From contig JAQSWM010000013.1 of the NCBI GenBank assembly GCA_029266635.1, forward strand, positions 1 through 64,000: a stretch of 64,000 nt of DNA, given 5' to 3'. The position numbers and the translations under genes were made by a program. Position 1 is the first letter of the stretch. Each line of letters begins with the position of its first letter. The notes below the pieces were generated by a model. It made no database searches and was not told the DNA's origin. It was given only the letters and a program-made list of their open reading frames with translations. Shown here piece by piece: positions 10,494 to 18,798 of the stretch. Origin of the DNA: Sphingobacteriaceae bacterium. Its GTDB lineage: Bacteria; Bacteroidota; Bacteroidia; Sphingobacteriales; Sphingobacteriaceae.

Positions 10494-11398
10494 GCGCTGA
10501 TCTGCTCATTTACATAGCGGACAATTCCATCAAAATCTGTAGGCTCAAACCACCGCATCTCTGTATCTTTTCTGAACCACGTGAGCTGCCTTTTCGCAAA
10601 CCGCCGGGTGTTTTGCTTAATCTGCTCTATCGCCTGCTCCAAGGATATTTTCCCGTCAAAGTAGTCGAAAAGTTCCGAATAACCAACGGTGTTCAAGGCA
10701 TTAAGATGCCTGAATGGCATCAATGATTTCACTTCCTCTATCAGGCCACTTGCCACCATTTCATCAACCCGCCGGTTTATCCGTTGGTATAAAATACTCC
10801 TCTCAGCGTTTAGTCCAATCTTAATAATCTTAAAAGAACGGTAAGAAATCTGCTTCGTTCGAAAAGAGGAGAATGGCTTCCCACTCGCCTCATATATTTC
10901 CAAAGCACGTATCAACCTTTGCGGGTTTTGCTGATCCACCTGGTTGAAGTATTCGGGATCTACAGCTTTCAATTTTTCCTGTAAAGCTTCTATTCCTTTT
11001 TCGGCAAATAACTTGTTCAACGATTCACGGACGAGCAGCGGCGCTTTCGGCAGCTCGTCGAAGCCATTGCAAACCGCGTTGATAAACAAGCCGGATCCGC
11101 CGACAAGTACAGCAGCATTATGGTTTTGGAAAATCTTCTCTAATGTAGAAATCGCCTCTGCTTCAAAATCGCCAACGGTATATTTTTCACTGATGCTTAA
11201 TGAATCAATGAAGTAGTGTTTTACTACAGAGAGTTCTTCCTCGCTTGGTTTAGCCGTGCCGATATTCATCTCCCTATAAAACTGCCTTGAATCTGCCGAA
11301 AGAATTTCGGTGCCTAGTTTGACCGCAAGTTTGATTGCAAGCGCCGTTTTGCCGATAGCTGTAGGCCCGGCAATTACAATCAACGTTTTAGAAGGCAT
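10484..11398 (-). CDS. miaA: tRNA dimethylallyltransferase
   Basis: MiaA transfers a dimethylallyl group to A37 of tRNAs that read codons starting with U. The P-loop (AGPTAIGKTALA) lies at the N-terminus, followed by the catalytic DSRQFYREMNIGTAKP segment, the VGGSGLF motif, and the tRNA-binding NTRRFAKRQLTWFRKD near the C-terminus. The frame opens 13 codons earlier, but the family start is MPSKTLIVIAGPTAIGK at 11398, giving 304 residues, the usual length. It lies 39 bases after the pRiA4b ORF-3-like gene and is probably cotranscribed with it. The stop overlaps the DUF3467 gene convergently. Confidence 0.96.
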   Translation of the reverse strand: MPSKTLIVIAGPTAIGKTALAIKLAVKLGTEILSADSRQFYREMNIGTAKPSEEELSVVKHYFIDSLSISEKYTVGDFEAEAISTLEKIFQNHNAAVLVGGSGLFINAVCNGFDELPKAPLLVRESLNKLFAEKGIEALQEKLKAVDPEYFNQVDQQNPQRLIRALEIYEASGKPFSSFRTKQISYRSFKIIKIGLNAERSILYQRINRRVDEMVASGLIEEVKSLMPFRHLNALNTVGYSELFDYFDGKISLEQAIEQIKQNTRRFAKRQLTWFRKDTEMRWFEPTDFDGIVRYVNEQISAQA

Positions 11399-11437
11399 GG
11401 AATAGAAGCATGATTTGCGAGATGCAAATCTGCACAA

Positions 11438-12067
11438 TTAATAATCCTCTTTCTGCAAATCGTCTGAGTCCATGTTCTCGTTATCTGAGAATTCATCCAT
11501 AAACTCATCTTTTTCTTCTTCCTCTTCATGGGCGACGGGTGCTCCCAGTTCATCCACAGTCTCCATATCGTCGGCATCTTCAGGTGCATACTCCATTTCA
11601 TGCAGGAAGTCGAAATCATCAGGTGCATCCGGGATTACCGCCGCTGCACCGGTTCCGGCTGGTCGTGGAGCTTCGCCGACGCTTCGGAAAATAAAGGGAT
11701 ATTCCTTGTTTTTCTCATCTTCAAGCACAATTTTTATCAGTTCGACATGAAAGTCGTAGGGGCGTTCAAAATTGTAGGTATAGTAGAATTTTTGATGTGG
11801 ATCATCCACAAAGTTGCTCAGTTTAGACTTTGACATGAGCGCTACGCCATTGTCAATCTTACGTTGCGAAGGCATAAAAGCAATTTCCTCAGCTTTTAGC
11901 CACTGATCATTCGCCACATAAAAGGATGAAGGCTTTTCAGCCACATATCCTGTACTTTGATGGATGGCAAAGTGCAGGTCTTCAAAAGTTTGATTTGTGC
12001 GGATATCGATTTCCCGAATTATATCATCAAAATCCTCAAAAGAAACCTTAAATCTGTAAACTGCCAT
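11438..12067 (-). CDS. pRiA4b ORF-3-like protein with acidic tail
   Basis: The N-terminal part (about residues 1-130) resembles the plasmid pRiA4b ORF-3-like domain, with the start MAVYRFKVSFEDF, the middle segment TFEDLHFAIHQSTGY and the KFYYTYNFERPYDFHVELI stretch. The biochemical role of this family is not established. The last 60 residues are strikingly acidic, with runs of Glu and Asp that suggest a disordered tail. It sits just upstream of miaA on the same strand and 101 bases after cca. Despite the family name there is no sign of a plasmid or insertion sequence here; the context is housekeeping. Confidence 0.75.
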   Translation of the reverse strand: MAVYRFKVSFEDFDDIIREIDIRTNQTFEDLHFAIHQSTGYVAEKPSSFYVANDQWLKAEEIAFMPSQRKIDNGVALMSKSKLSNFVDDPHQKFYYTYNFERPYDFHVELIKIVLEDEKNKEYPFIFRSVGEAPRPAGTGAAAVIPDAPDDFDFLHEMEYAPEDADDMETVDELGAPVAHEEEEEKDEFMDEFSDNENMDSDDLQKEDY

Positions 12068-12168
12068 AATTGGATGTTAGTGCCTGATAAAATTGGCGCT
12101 AAAATAACGTTCTTTCAATATTAAAGTTTGATTAAATATCAAATAGCAAATTGAGATCAAAAATGCTC

Positions 12169-13593
12169 CTATCTGACGTTTTTGGGGGTTTCTGAAACGG
12201 GATTAAGTCCAATTTCCTTTCCTTTTACAAGCATAAACCGGTATGCCTGCTCCCGATCGTTGGCAATATCGCCTTCGAGTATCGCTTCCCTGATGTGGGT
12301 CTTGATAATTCCAACTTCTTTCCCGGCAGGAATACCAAAAGCTTCCATAATATCCTGCCCGCTTATGGGAGGTTGCCAGTTCCTCAACTGATCCCGTTCT
12401 TCCACATCTTTGAGCTTCTGCTTTACGAGCTCAAAATTATTGCGGTACTTCTTAACCTTGTACTCGTTTTTGGTCGTTACGTCGGCATGGCAAAGCTTCA
12501 TCAGGCTTTCTATGTCTTCGCCTGCATCAAACAACAGCCTCCGTACCGCCGAATCTGTGACAATGTCCTGAGCCAGCACAATTGGGCGGAGATGTAGCTG
12601 CACCATCTTTAGAACAAACTTCATGTGCTCGTTCAGTGGGAGCTTTAGTTGGGCAAATATCTTCGGGACCATCCTTGCACCCTTGTCCTCATGCCCGTGG
12701 AAGGTCCAGCCGTGCCCGGGCTCAAAGCGCTTAGTTGCAGGCTTCGCGATGTCGTGCAGGATGGCAGCCCAGCGGAGCCATAAATCTTCAGTGGTTTCGC
12801 AAATATTGTCAAGAACCTGAAGCGTGTGGTAGAAATTGTCCTTGTGGCCTTTCCCCTTGATGATCTCCACACCATACAAGTCGCACATTTGTGGGAAGAT
12901 GAGCTTCAGCAATCCTGTATCAAACAAATAGTTGAAACCGACAGAAGGCTTTGGAGAAAGAATGAGTTTATTCAATTCGTCTGTAATGCGCTCTTGCGAT
13001 ACAATTTTGATGCGCTCTTTTGTGGATGAGATCGCATTAAGGGCAGCCGAATCTATATCAAAGCCCAGTTGAGCCGCAAAGCGGATTGCCCGCATCATCC
13101 TCAAAGGATCGTCAGAAAAGGTTTCTTCCGGATTTAAGGGCGTACGGATCAGTTTAGATTCAAGATCAGCTATGCCGTTAAAAGGGTCGAGTAATTGCCC
13201 AAAGTTTTCCTTGTTCAAACCAATAGCCATGGCGTTTATCGTGAAGTCCCGACGCCTCTGATCATCCTCCAAAGTGCCGTCTTCTACAATCGGCTTTCGC
13301 GATTCTGATCGGTACGACTCTTTTCGGGCACCCACAAATTCAACCTCCAAGCCATCATACCGTAGCATGGCAGTACCAAAATTTTTAAAGACTGAAACTT
13401 TAACGTTCAATTTGTTGCCTGCAGCCTCGGCGAACTCAATTCCATTTCCAATAACAAGGATGTCGATGTCTTTGGAAAGCCGTTTCAGGAAAATATCGCG
13501 AACAAAACCTCCAATGGCATAGGCCTGCACGCCCGATTTATCGGCAAGTTTTGAAAGCTTAGAAAATATGGGATGCTGCAGATGTTGTTCCAT
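12169..13593 (-). CDS. cca: CCA-adding/poly(A) polymerase family nucleotidyltransferase with HD domain
   Basis: This enzyme builds or repairs the 3' CCA end of tRNA. The head domain has the GGFVRD motif (residues 28-33) and the two catalytic aspartates in DIDILV (42-44), then the RRRDFTINAMAI and DPLRMMRAIRFAAQLGF motifs. A C-terminal HD domain follows, with LHDIAKPATKRF and a second His cluster HGHEDKGA, which may give phosphodiesterase activity. The frame opens at 13626, but the ATG at 13593 (MEQHLQHPIF) fits better and gives 474 residues. It is the last gene of a likely dapD-GT4-tsaC-cca operon. Without biochemical data, a poly(A) polymerase role cannot be excluded. Confidence 0.92.
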   Translation of the reverse strand: MEQHLQHPIFSKLSKLADKSGVQAYAIGGFVRDIFLKRLSKDIDILVIGNGIEFAEAAGNKLNVKVSVFKNFGTAMLRYDGLEVEFVGARKESYRSESRKPIVEDGTLEDDQRRRDFTINAMAIGLNKENFGQLLDPFNGIADLESKLIRTPLNPEETFSDDPLRMMRAIRFAAQLGFDIDSAALNAISSTKERIKIVSQERITDELNKLILSPKPSVGFNYLFDTGLLKLIFPQMCDLYGVEIIKGKGHKDNFYHTLQVLDNICETTEDLWLRWAAILHDIAKPATKRFEPGHGWTFHGHEDKGARMVPKIFAQLKLPLNEHMKFVLKMVQLHLRPIVLAQDIVTDSAVRRLLFDAGEDIESLMKLCHADVTTKNEYKVKKYRNNFELVKQKLKDVEERDQLRNWQPPISGQDIMEAFGIPAGKEVGIIKTHIREAILEGDIANDREQAYRFMLVKGKEIGLNPVSETPKNVR

Positions 13594-13637
13594 GAATTGC
13601 CCGGCGCTGCCACGATTAGGCTGCAAAAGTAAGAAAC

Positions 13638-14204
13638 TTATTTTCTGATGAATGCAAACCTGCCGTCCGCCTCCAGCTTCATGATAATCGATGATCGTTT
13701 TTGGGTTAGATCATCCTGCTCCAAGTCCACCACATAATCAACCCCATCAATAATTTCCTGGCTGATCTGCATGAAGTTAGCAGGTGAAGGCAGCATGCTG
13801 ACATTTGCAGAGGTGGAGATGATAGGTTTGCGAAAGCGTTGGATCAGTTGCTGGCAGAATTCGTGTTTTACAATCCTGATCCCGATGCTGCCGTCCTGGT
13901 GAATGGCGTTTTCTGCGAGGTTTTTAGCTCCTGAGTAGATGATGGTAAGCGGGCGTTCAGCATATTCAATTAAATCGTACGCTACATCCGGGATTTGGCT
14001 TACATAACTCTGAAGCTTGTTGTCGCTGTCGAGCAGGATGATCATGCTTTTGCCAGCGTCCCTGCCTTTTAGTTTGTAGATTTTATCGACAGCTTCTGCG
14101 TTCGTTGCATCGCAGCCAATGCCCCAAATCGTATCAGTAGGGTAGAGGATTATGCCACCGCTCTTTAAAACTTCAAGGGCTTTATTTACTTCATCTCTTA
14201 GCAT
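13638..14204 (-). CDS. tsaC: L-threonylcarbamoyladenylate synthase (Sua5/YciO/YrdC family)
   Basis: The protein makes threonylcarbamoyl-AMP from threonine, bicarbonate and ATP, the first step of the universal t6A37 tRNA modification. The 188-residue product is the short TsaC type without a Sua5 C-terminal domain. It has the phosphate-binding start GGIILYPTDTIWGIGCDA, the KxR segment in KIYKLKGRDAGKSMIILL, and the ISTSANVS motif near residue 150. It overlaps the upstream glycosyltransferase gene by 14 bases, so the two are translationally coupled. Its neighbour cca also acts on tRNA. The YciO branch of the family cannot be fully excluded but the motifs favour TsaC. Confidence 0.93.
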   Translation of the reverse strand: MLRDEVNKALEVLKSGGIILYPTDTIWGIGCDATNAEAVDKIYKLKGRDAGKSMIILLDSDNKLQSYVSQIPDVAYDLIEYAERPLTIIYSGAKNLAENAIHQDGSIGIRIVKHEFCQQLIQRFRKPIISTSANVSMLPSPANFMQISQEIIDGVDYVVDLEQDDLTQKRSSIIMKLEADGRFAFIRK

Positions 14205-15321
14205 CGGCGATGGCTTTTTGATAGGTGTTCATGAGTTTGGTGGATATGGCTTCATCACTGAAATTTTGCAGGTGCCTGTTTCCGGCTTCAATCATCTGCT
14301 TACGTTTTTCCGGATTGTTCAGCACGGTATTAATAAGCGCTGCAAGGTGTTCATCATCATCAGGATCTGTGTACAGGCTGTCCTCGCCGCCCGCTTCCTC
14401 CAGGCACGAACCTGTGGCAGCAATCACCGGGACCTGCGAATGCAGTGCCTCGACAATTGGTATCCCAAAGCCCTCATATCTGGAAGGATATACGAAAACT
14501 TCGGCTTGCTGATAAATGCCAGGCAAATCCCCATAAGCGAAATCTTTTAAAAAGATCAACCGATCTGCCAGCCCATTTTCTGTAACGTACTTTCTCACCT
14601 CGTCGGCGTACGGCTTCTCTTTGCCTATCGCCACAAGGCAAATCTCCTGATCTAGGAGCTTTAATGCTTTCACAATCAGAAGCAGATTCTTTCTCGGCTC
14701 GATCGTGCCAACGTTCAAAATAAACTTGTCGGGCAAGTTGTATTTTCTGCGGATGTTCTCTTTTTCGCCTGTGCTCAGTAGGTTTTTAAAACCATCAGCG
14801 CAATCCTGATAAACCACGTCGATCTTTTCCGGGAGTATTTGAAATTGCTCTACAATATCTTGTTTGGTTTGCTCGCTCACTGCTATAATGCGAGTGGCGT
14901 TCCGGCAAGCATACTTGCTTTTAAATGTGTAGATCGCCCGATCAATTTTCGAATAATAACCGGGATACCGCCGAAAAATAAGATCATGAATAGTGACTAC
15001 AGAGGGAATGCCAGAATCGGAAATGCCAAAAGGCAATTCATTACTGAGCCCGTGGTAGAGATCGATTTTATCTTTTTTCAAATCTTTGATTATGCCGAAG
15101 CTTCTCCAAAAGGATTTGAAGAAAGGCGTTGAAGACTTAATCGTGTTTGCTGAAAAGGATAAAAGATTTTGAGCGGCTGTTTCAGAAGGTTTCGACGGGG
15201 TGTAGATGACGAATTCCTGATCAGGAAATTTTCGGTTTACGAGAGAAAGAATATACCGGCTGTAGTTACCTAAGCCGGTAAAATTCCTGAATATCCTTTT
15301 CCCGTCGTAGCCGATGCGCAT
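14191..15321 (-). CDS. Glycosyltransferase family 4 (GT-B fold)
   Basis: The 376-residue protein looks like a retaining GT-B glycosyltransferase of the GT4 type. The start MRIGYDGKRIFRNFTGLGNY is typical of bacterial GT4 enzymes with a Gly-rich acceptor loop. The nucleotide-sugar domain follows, with FILNVGTIEPRKNLLLIVKA and the EX7E-like segment YPSRYEGFGIPIVEAL. No membrane helix is predicted, so it probably acts at the inner face of the membrane on a lipid-linked glycan or on cell-envelope sugars; donor and acceptor are unknown. It starts one base after the dapD stop and overlaps tsaC, so it belongs to the same operon. Confidence 0.88.
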   Translation of the reverse strand: MRIGYDGKRIFRNFTGLGNYSRYILSLVNRKFPDQEFVIYTPSKPSETAAQNLLSFSANTIKSSTPFFKSFWRSFGIIKDLKKDKIDLYHGLSNELPFGISDSGIPSVVTIHDLIFRRYPGYYSKIDRAIYTFKSKYACRNATRIIAVSEQTKQDIVEQFQILPEKIDVVYQDCADGFKNLLSTGEKENIRRKYNLPDKFILNVGTIEPRKNLLLIVKALKLLDQEICLVAIGKEKPYADEVRKYVTENGLADRLIFLKDFAYGDLPGIYQQAEVFVYPSRYEGFGIPIVEALHSQVPVIAATGSCLEEAGGEDSLYTDPDDDEHLAALINTVLNNPEKRKQMIEAGNRHLQNFSDEAISTKLMNTYQKAIADAKR

Positions 15322-15322
15322 G

Positions 15323-16141
15323 TTAAACAGCTACATTGTGCTCACGCAAGGCATTATTAAGCGAGGTTTTAAGATCTGTTGATTCTTTGCGTTTGCCAAT
15401 GATGAGAGCACACGGCACCTGATAGTCGCCGGCAGGAAATTTCTTAGTGTAGGAGCCTGGAATCACAACTGAGCGGGCAGGTACGAGGCCTTTGTATTCG
15501 ACAGGCTCACCCTGAGTTACATCAATAATTTTTGTAGAAGCGGTAAGTACCACATTGGCGCCAAGCACAGCCTCCCGCTCAACCCGGACGCCTTCCACCA
15601 CAATAGCTCTGGAGCCAATAAAACAATTGTCCTCAATAATAACCGGAGCCGCCTGCACAGGCTCCAACACACCGCCAATTCCAACTCCGCCGCTCAAATG
15701 CACATTTTTGCCAATCTGAGCGCACGACCCAACCGTTGCCCAGGTGTCCACCATTGTACCCTCGTCAACATAAGCGCCAATGTTCACGTACGATGGCATC
15801 AGGATAACACCTTTTCCCAAAAATGCACCGTAACGGGCAATTGCATGGGGCACAACGCGGACGCCGAGCTCCTGGTAGTTGTTTTTCAGCTTCATTTTAT
15901 CGTGAAAAACAAAGGGCCCAACTTCAATAACTTTCATCTCGCGAATTGGGAAATACAAGATAACAGCCTTTTTGATCCAGTCATTCACATGCCAGCGGTT
16001 ACCAATAGGCTCAGCCACTCGAATCCTTCCTTTATTTAATAAATCTACAACTTGCTCGATGGCAGTTCTATATTCTTTAAAGTCTATGAGGGTTCTGTCT
16101 TCCCAGGCGTCTTCTATGAGTTTTTTTAATTCGTTGATCAT
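15323..16141 (-). CDS. dapD: 2,3,4,5-tetrahydropyridine-2,6-dicarboxylate N-succinyltransferase
   Basis: DapD succinylates tetrahydrodipicolinate in the lysine and diaminopimelate pathway that supplies peptidoglycan. The 272-residue length is standard. After an N-terminal helical domain, the middle shows the left-handed beta-helix hexapeptide pattern and the family signatures GTMVDTWATVGSCAQIGKNV and GVGIGGVLEPVQAAPVIIED. It is the first gene of the minus-strand operon leading to cca. A TATCTTTG promoter element lies 108 bases upstream, leaving a leader of roughly 100 bases that contains small hairpins. Confidence 0.97.
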   Translation of the reverse strand: MINELKKLIEDAWEDRTLIDFKEYRTAIEQVVDLLNKGRIRVAEPIGNRWHVNDWIKKAVILYFPIREMKVIEVGPFVFHDKMKLKNNYQELGVRVVPHAIARYGAFLGKGVILMPSYVNIGAYVDEGTMVDTWATVGSCAQIGKNVHLSGGVGIGGVLEPVQAAPVIIEDNCFIGSRAIVVEGVRVEREAVLGANVVLTASTKIIDVTQGEPVEYKGLVPARSVVIPGSYTKKFPAGDYQVPCALIIGKRKESTDLKTSLNNALREHNVAV

Positions 16142-16249
16142 TATTGAGTTTTTTTAAGTAAAAAGCTATAGGCTGGAGAAATTAAAAACATTCTCCGTCG
16201 TAGCACCAAATGTGAATTTCACTTGATGAAAGTCAAATCGGTTCGCGGG

Positions 16250-16257
16250 CAAAGATA
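16250..16257 (-). promoter_or_regulatory. Candidate -7 promoter element of the dapD operon
   Basis: Read on the minus strand this is TATCTTTG, a match to TAnnTTTG. Transcription would start near 16243, about 100 bases before the dapD ATG. The leader includes a 6-bp hairpin (GGAGAA with TTCTCC, about 16176-16197). Confidence 0.5.
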
Positions 16258-16271
16258 ATAAAAGTGATGTG

Positions 16272-16348
16272 TACGCTAGAAGCTCAATACGATTGACTGA
16301 ATCATGAACTGCTAACAAGCGTAAAGGTGTTCTTTATGCTCTAGCGTA
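16272..16348. repeat. Inverted repeats in the dapD / J-domain spacer
   Basis: TACGCTAGA (16272-16280) and TCTAGCGTA (16340-16348) are perfect 9-base inverted arms. Nearby GATATA (16361-16366) and TATATC (16373-16378) form another small stem downstream of the J-domain gene. There is no T tract, so these are not ordinary terminators. Nothing else is recognisable in the spacer 16142-16409. Confidence 0.4.
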
Positions 16349-16409
16349 GTCGAGACTTGTGATATATGAGCTTATATCTGTCGTGTAGCTCTTCATATCT
16401 AATAATGAG

Positions 16410-17717
16410 CTACTCATTAAAACCTTCTTCGGAAATATTTTGAGAATTAAATGAATTCGAAACATCACTGGCAATCACGTCTAATTTCAGTTCGAAACTC
16501 GGGACATTAACGCCTCCTTCGATTGGCTGAACATTAAAGTCCATAAGATCCTGTCCTTTCTCGTATATCGGATTTCTCAAAAATTTTCCAACACAAAGTC
16601 CATTTTCAACTTTGGAATACCATTCTTTTCCATAGGCAAGCTTTAAATAGTAAATACCCTCAGGTATATTAGTAATCTTATAAGTAGTTCCGCTATTTAC
16701 AAAAACAAACCTCACGCATTTTCCTGTTTCGGAATTCATAACCTTTACGGCTACGTCTGTACCGCCACCGACATGTACTTCAAGGTAGTTTTTTATCTCA
16801 CCCCTCTTGGGCTTAAAATTGTAACAAGTTGGCAACTGCCCATTATCTACGTTTTGCTCCTCCCAACCGGCAGCAACTAGTTTGTTTTTTGCGGTATTAA
16901 GCTGTTCCTCCGGAGTTGGATCCACATTATTGTTTACCCCGCTGAAAGAATTATTAAGGTCTCCATTTTGGGGAGTAGATGTTGCAGTCGCCGCAGAACT
17001 AGACGGGGCTGAACCGGAAAATAAACTGCTTATTCCTAAAACAACAATAACGAATATGATTATTGCCGCTCCAAAAACGAGATGCCTGTAGCGGAACATT
17101 ACGTTCATCCGTTTAAGCTTTTTACTGTAATTCCTCAGAAGTATTATTGCCTGATTATCAGAACCTGCAATTTTAGCAAGTCGTATAATTAACTTTTCCG
17201 CTTTGTTGTAGTCAATATAGCTACAACATATCAGCACCTCATTCATGAGTAATTTGTTGGTCTTTACATCACCATATGATAATAGGAAATTGATCGTATC
17301 ATCATTAAGCAATTCACTAAGCGAGTGATATAATCCCGTTTCATTTATCTGACTTCTTCCAGCTTTTACAACCCTCTTGCGAATATCTGAACACAGACTA
17401 AGGATATCTTTTGGCGTACGAGCCTTATGTTCACTATTGGGCTTCGCGGTGTGTGTGTGGTCGGTCTGGGACTTATGGCTTGATTGGTATTGATTGTCTG
17501 CTTGTTCTCCTCTTAAAAAGCTGTCAAGCCTTGCTTTTTTTGCAGGATTATTTAATATCTCATAAGCAGATTGAATTTCTTTAAAACGTTCCTCAAAGAA
17601 TTTGTCGCCATCGTTAACGTCCGGGTGAAACTTTTTTGAAAGCTTTCGGTAGGCGGTTTTTATTTCTTCTACCGGGGCATAGTTTGGAACTCCTAGGGTT
17701 TTATAATGGTTTGTCAT
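16410..17717 (-). CDS. Transmembrane J-domain protein of unknown function
   Basis: The N-terminal 65 residues are a canonical J domain, with HPD at residues 31-33 and helix IV segment AYEILNNPAKKARLDSF, so it should stimulate an Hsp70 (DnaK) ATPase. A polar linker rich in His, Ser and Thr follows, then a helical region, one membrane segment at about residues 213-233, a low-complexity Ser/Ala/Asn stretch and a C-terminal domain of about 150 residues with two conserved-looking Cys-containing strands. The topology would put the J domain in the cytoplasm and the C-terminal domain in the periplasm. There are no zinc-finger or C-terminal DnaJ domains. It is monocistronic and divergent from the S4 gene. 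The C-terminal domain is not recognised. Confidence 0.8.
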   Translation of the reverse strand: MTNHYKTLGVPNYAPVEEIKTAYRKLSKKFHPDVNDGDKFFEERFKEIQSAYEILNNPAKKARLDSFLRGEQADNQYQSSHKSQTDHTHTAKPNSEHKARTPKDILSLCSDIRKRVVKAGRSQINETGLYHSLSELLNDDTINFLLSYGDVKTNKLLMNEVLICCSYIDYNKAEKLIIRLAKIAGSDNQAIILLRNYSKKLKRMNVMFRYRHLVFGAAIIIFVIVVLGISSLFSGSAPSSSAATATSTPQNGDLNNSFSGVNNNVDPTPEEQLNTAKNKLVAAGWEEQNVDNGQLPTCYNFKPKRGEIKNYLEVHVGGGTDVAVKVMNSETGKCVRFVFVNSGTTYKITNIPEGIYYLKLAYGKEWYSKVENGLCVGKFLRNPIYEKGQDLMDFNVQPIEGGVNVPSFELKLDVIASDVSNSFNSQNISEEGFNE

Positions 17718-17844
17718 CTATGATGTTTGCTTGTCTTTTTCGTGCTTAGTTAAAAAACGTTGTTCATCAGAATTTTCCGGTGAAAAAGTTAAGAAAATTT
17801 AAGGAGTTTTGCTTATCCCAAGAGATGTATGATTAATTAGTATC

Positions 17845-18267
17845 ATGCCAGAGAAAGAGAAGCTTAGAATTGACAAATACCTGTGGGCCATACGTGCTTT
17901 CAAAACTCGTAGCATGGCAACAGAAGCGTGCAAAGCCGGACGGGTGAAGATTGATAAACAAAACATCAAGGCTTCTCACGTGGTGAAAGTGGGGGAAATT
18001 TACTCGGTGCAAAAAGGGGCACAGCGAAAGGTAATTAAGGTGGTGGATTTGCTGGAGCGCCGGGTAGATGCTAAAACGGCCGTTCTTTTTTATGAAGATT
18101 TAACTCCTGCGGAAGAAACGGTGAGATATAAATCTATGTTTCATTCTCCGCTGTTATCGCGGGATAGAGGAACGGGCCGGCCAACAAAAAAGGACCGTCG
18201 CGAAATCGACGATCTGCAACAAGGCCCCGCTGACCACGAGGGGTGGTTTGATGAGGATGAAAGCTAA
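17845..18267 (+). CDS. S4-domain RNA-binding protein (Hsp15-like)
   Basis: The 140-residue product carries an S4 RNA-binding domain at residues 6-70, with the signature LRIDKYLWAIRAFKTRSMAT and the GRVKID strand. Hsp15 proteins of this type rescue stalled 50S subunits that carry peptidyl-tRNA; that role is inferred from the family. The C-terminal tail is basic and then acidic, with DRGTGRPTKKDRREIDD, which is typical of Bacteroidota homologues. It is transcribed away from the J-domain gene and ends in a four-base convergent overlap with guaD. Confidence 0.88.
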   Translation: MPEKEKLRIDKYLWAIRAFKTRSMATEACKAGRVKIDKQNIKASHVVKVGEIYSVQKGAQRKVIKVVDLLERRVDAKTAVLFYEDLTPAEETVRYKSMFHSPLLSRDRGTGRPTKKDRREIDDLQQGPADHEGWFDEDES

Positions 18268-18740
18268 TATTCAATCTTCAGATCAGATTCCTGCCATAAC
18301 CTGAAAGCCTGGATTGCTTCATCCCTCAGCACCTGAACTACGGGCAACTTCCGTTTTTCCATGGACAGGGCGATTTCCTCATAAATGAAGTTATCGTCAA
18401 AGCCAATCTCAGCAGCATCGCGTTTGGTGTTTGCGTAAAAGATGGTGTCTATATGTGCCCAATAGATGGCGCCGAGGCACATTGGGCAGGGTTCGCAGCT
18501 GGTGTAAATTACACAGCCGTTCAAATCGTATGTCTTTAGTTTTTTGCTAGCTATGCGAATGGCAGAAACCTCAGCATGTGCAGTCGGGTCATTTGATGTG
18601 GTAACTTTATTGGCACTTTTAGCCACAACTTTCCCGTCTTTCACAATCACTGCACCGAAAGGCCCGCCCAGGCCCTCTTTTACATTCTGCTCGGAAAGCC
18701 TGATAGCCATCCGCATAAACTTCTCGTGATTTTCTGTCAT
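18264..18740 (-). CDS. guaD: Guanine deaminase (cytidine deaminase fold)
   Basis: The product closely resembles the Bacillus guanine deaminase, which turns guanine into xanthine for purine catabolism or salvage. It has the GGPFGAVIVKDG start, the zinc ligands in TAHAEVSAIR and SCEPCPMCLGAIYWA, and the family-specific segment AAEIGFDDNFIYEEI. That last segment favours guanine deaminase over tRNA adenosine deaminase TadA. The frame opens at 18752; the ATG at 18740 (MTENHEKFM) gives 158 residues, close to the known length. The stop overlaps the S4 gene by four bases. Confidence 0.9.
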   Translation of the reverse strand: MTENHEKFMRMAIRLSEQNVKEGLGGPFGAVIVKDGKVVAKSANKVTTSNDPTAHAEVSAIRIASKKLKTYDLNGCVIYTSCEPCPMCLGAIYWAHIDTIFYANTKRDAAEIGFDDNFIYEEIALSMEKRKLPVVQVLRDEAIQAFRLWQESDLKIEY

Positions 18741-18750
18741 ATCGATAAAC

Positions 18751-18776
18751 AAAAAGCCCCAACGTTAGTCAGGGCT
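18751..18776 (-). terminator. Weak intrinsic terminator of the OmpH-like gene
   Basis: On the minus strand AGCCC and GGGCT form a 5-bp stem around a 12-base loop, followed by TTTTTG. It lies 23 bases beyond the stop of the OmpH-like gene. Confidence 0.6.
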
Positions 18777-18798
18777 CTCGTGTGAGGTGTTTAAGTGT

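Noticed and set aside
11380-11628. Separate minus-strand gene within the pRiA4b ORF-3-like gene
   Set aside because: It is an alternative frame through the acidic tail, rich in Met and Trp from repetitive GA-rich DNA, and has no start context.
11438-12067. Evidence for a plasmid or insertion sequence
   Set aside because: Only the family name suggests it; there are no terminal repeats, transposase or replication genes nearby.
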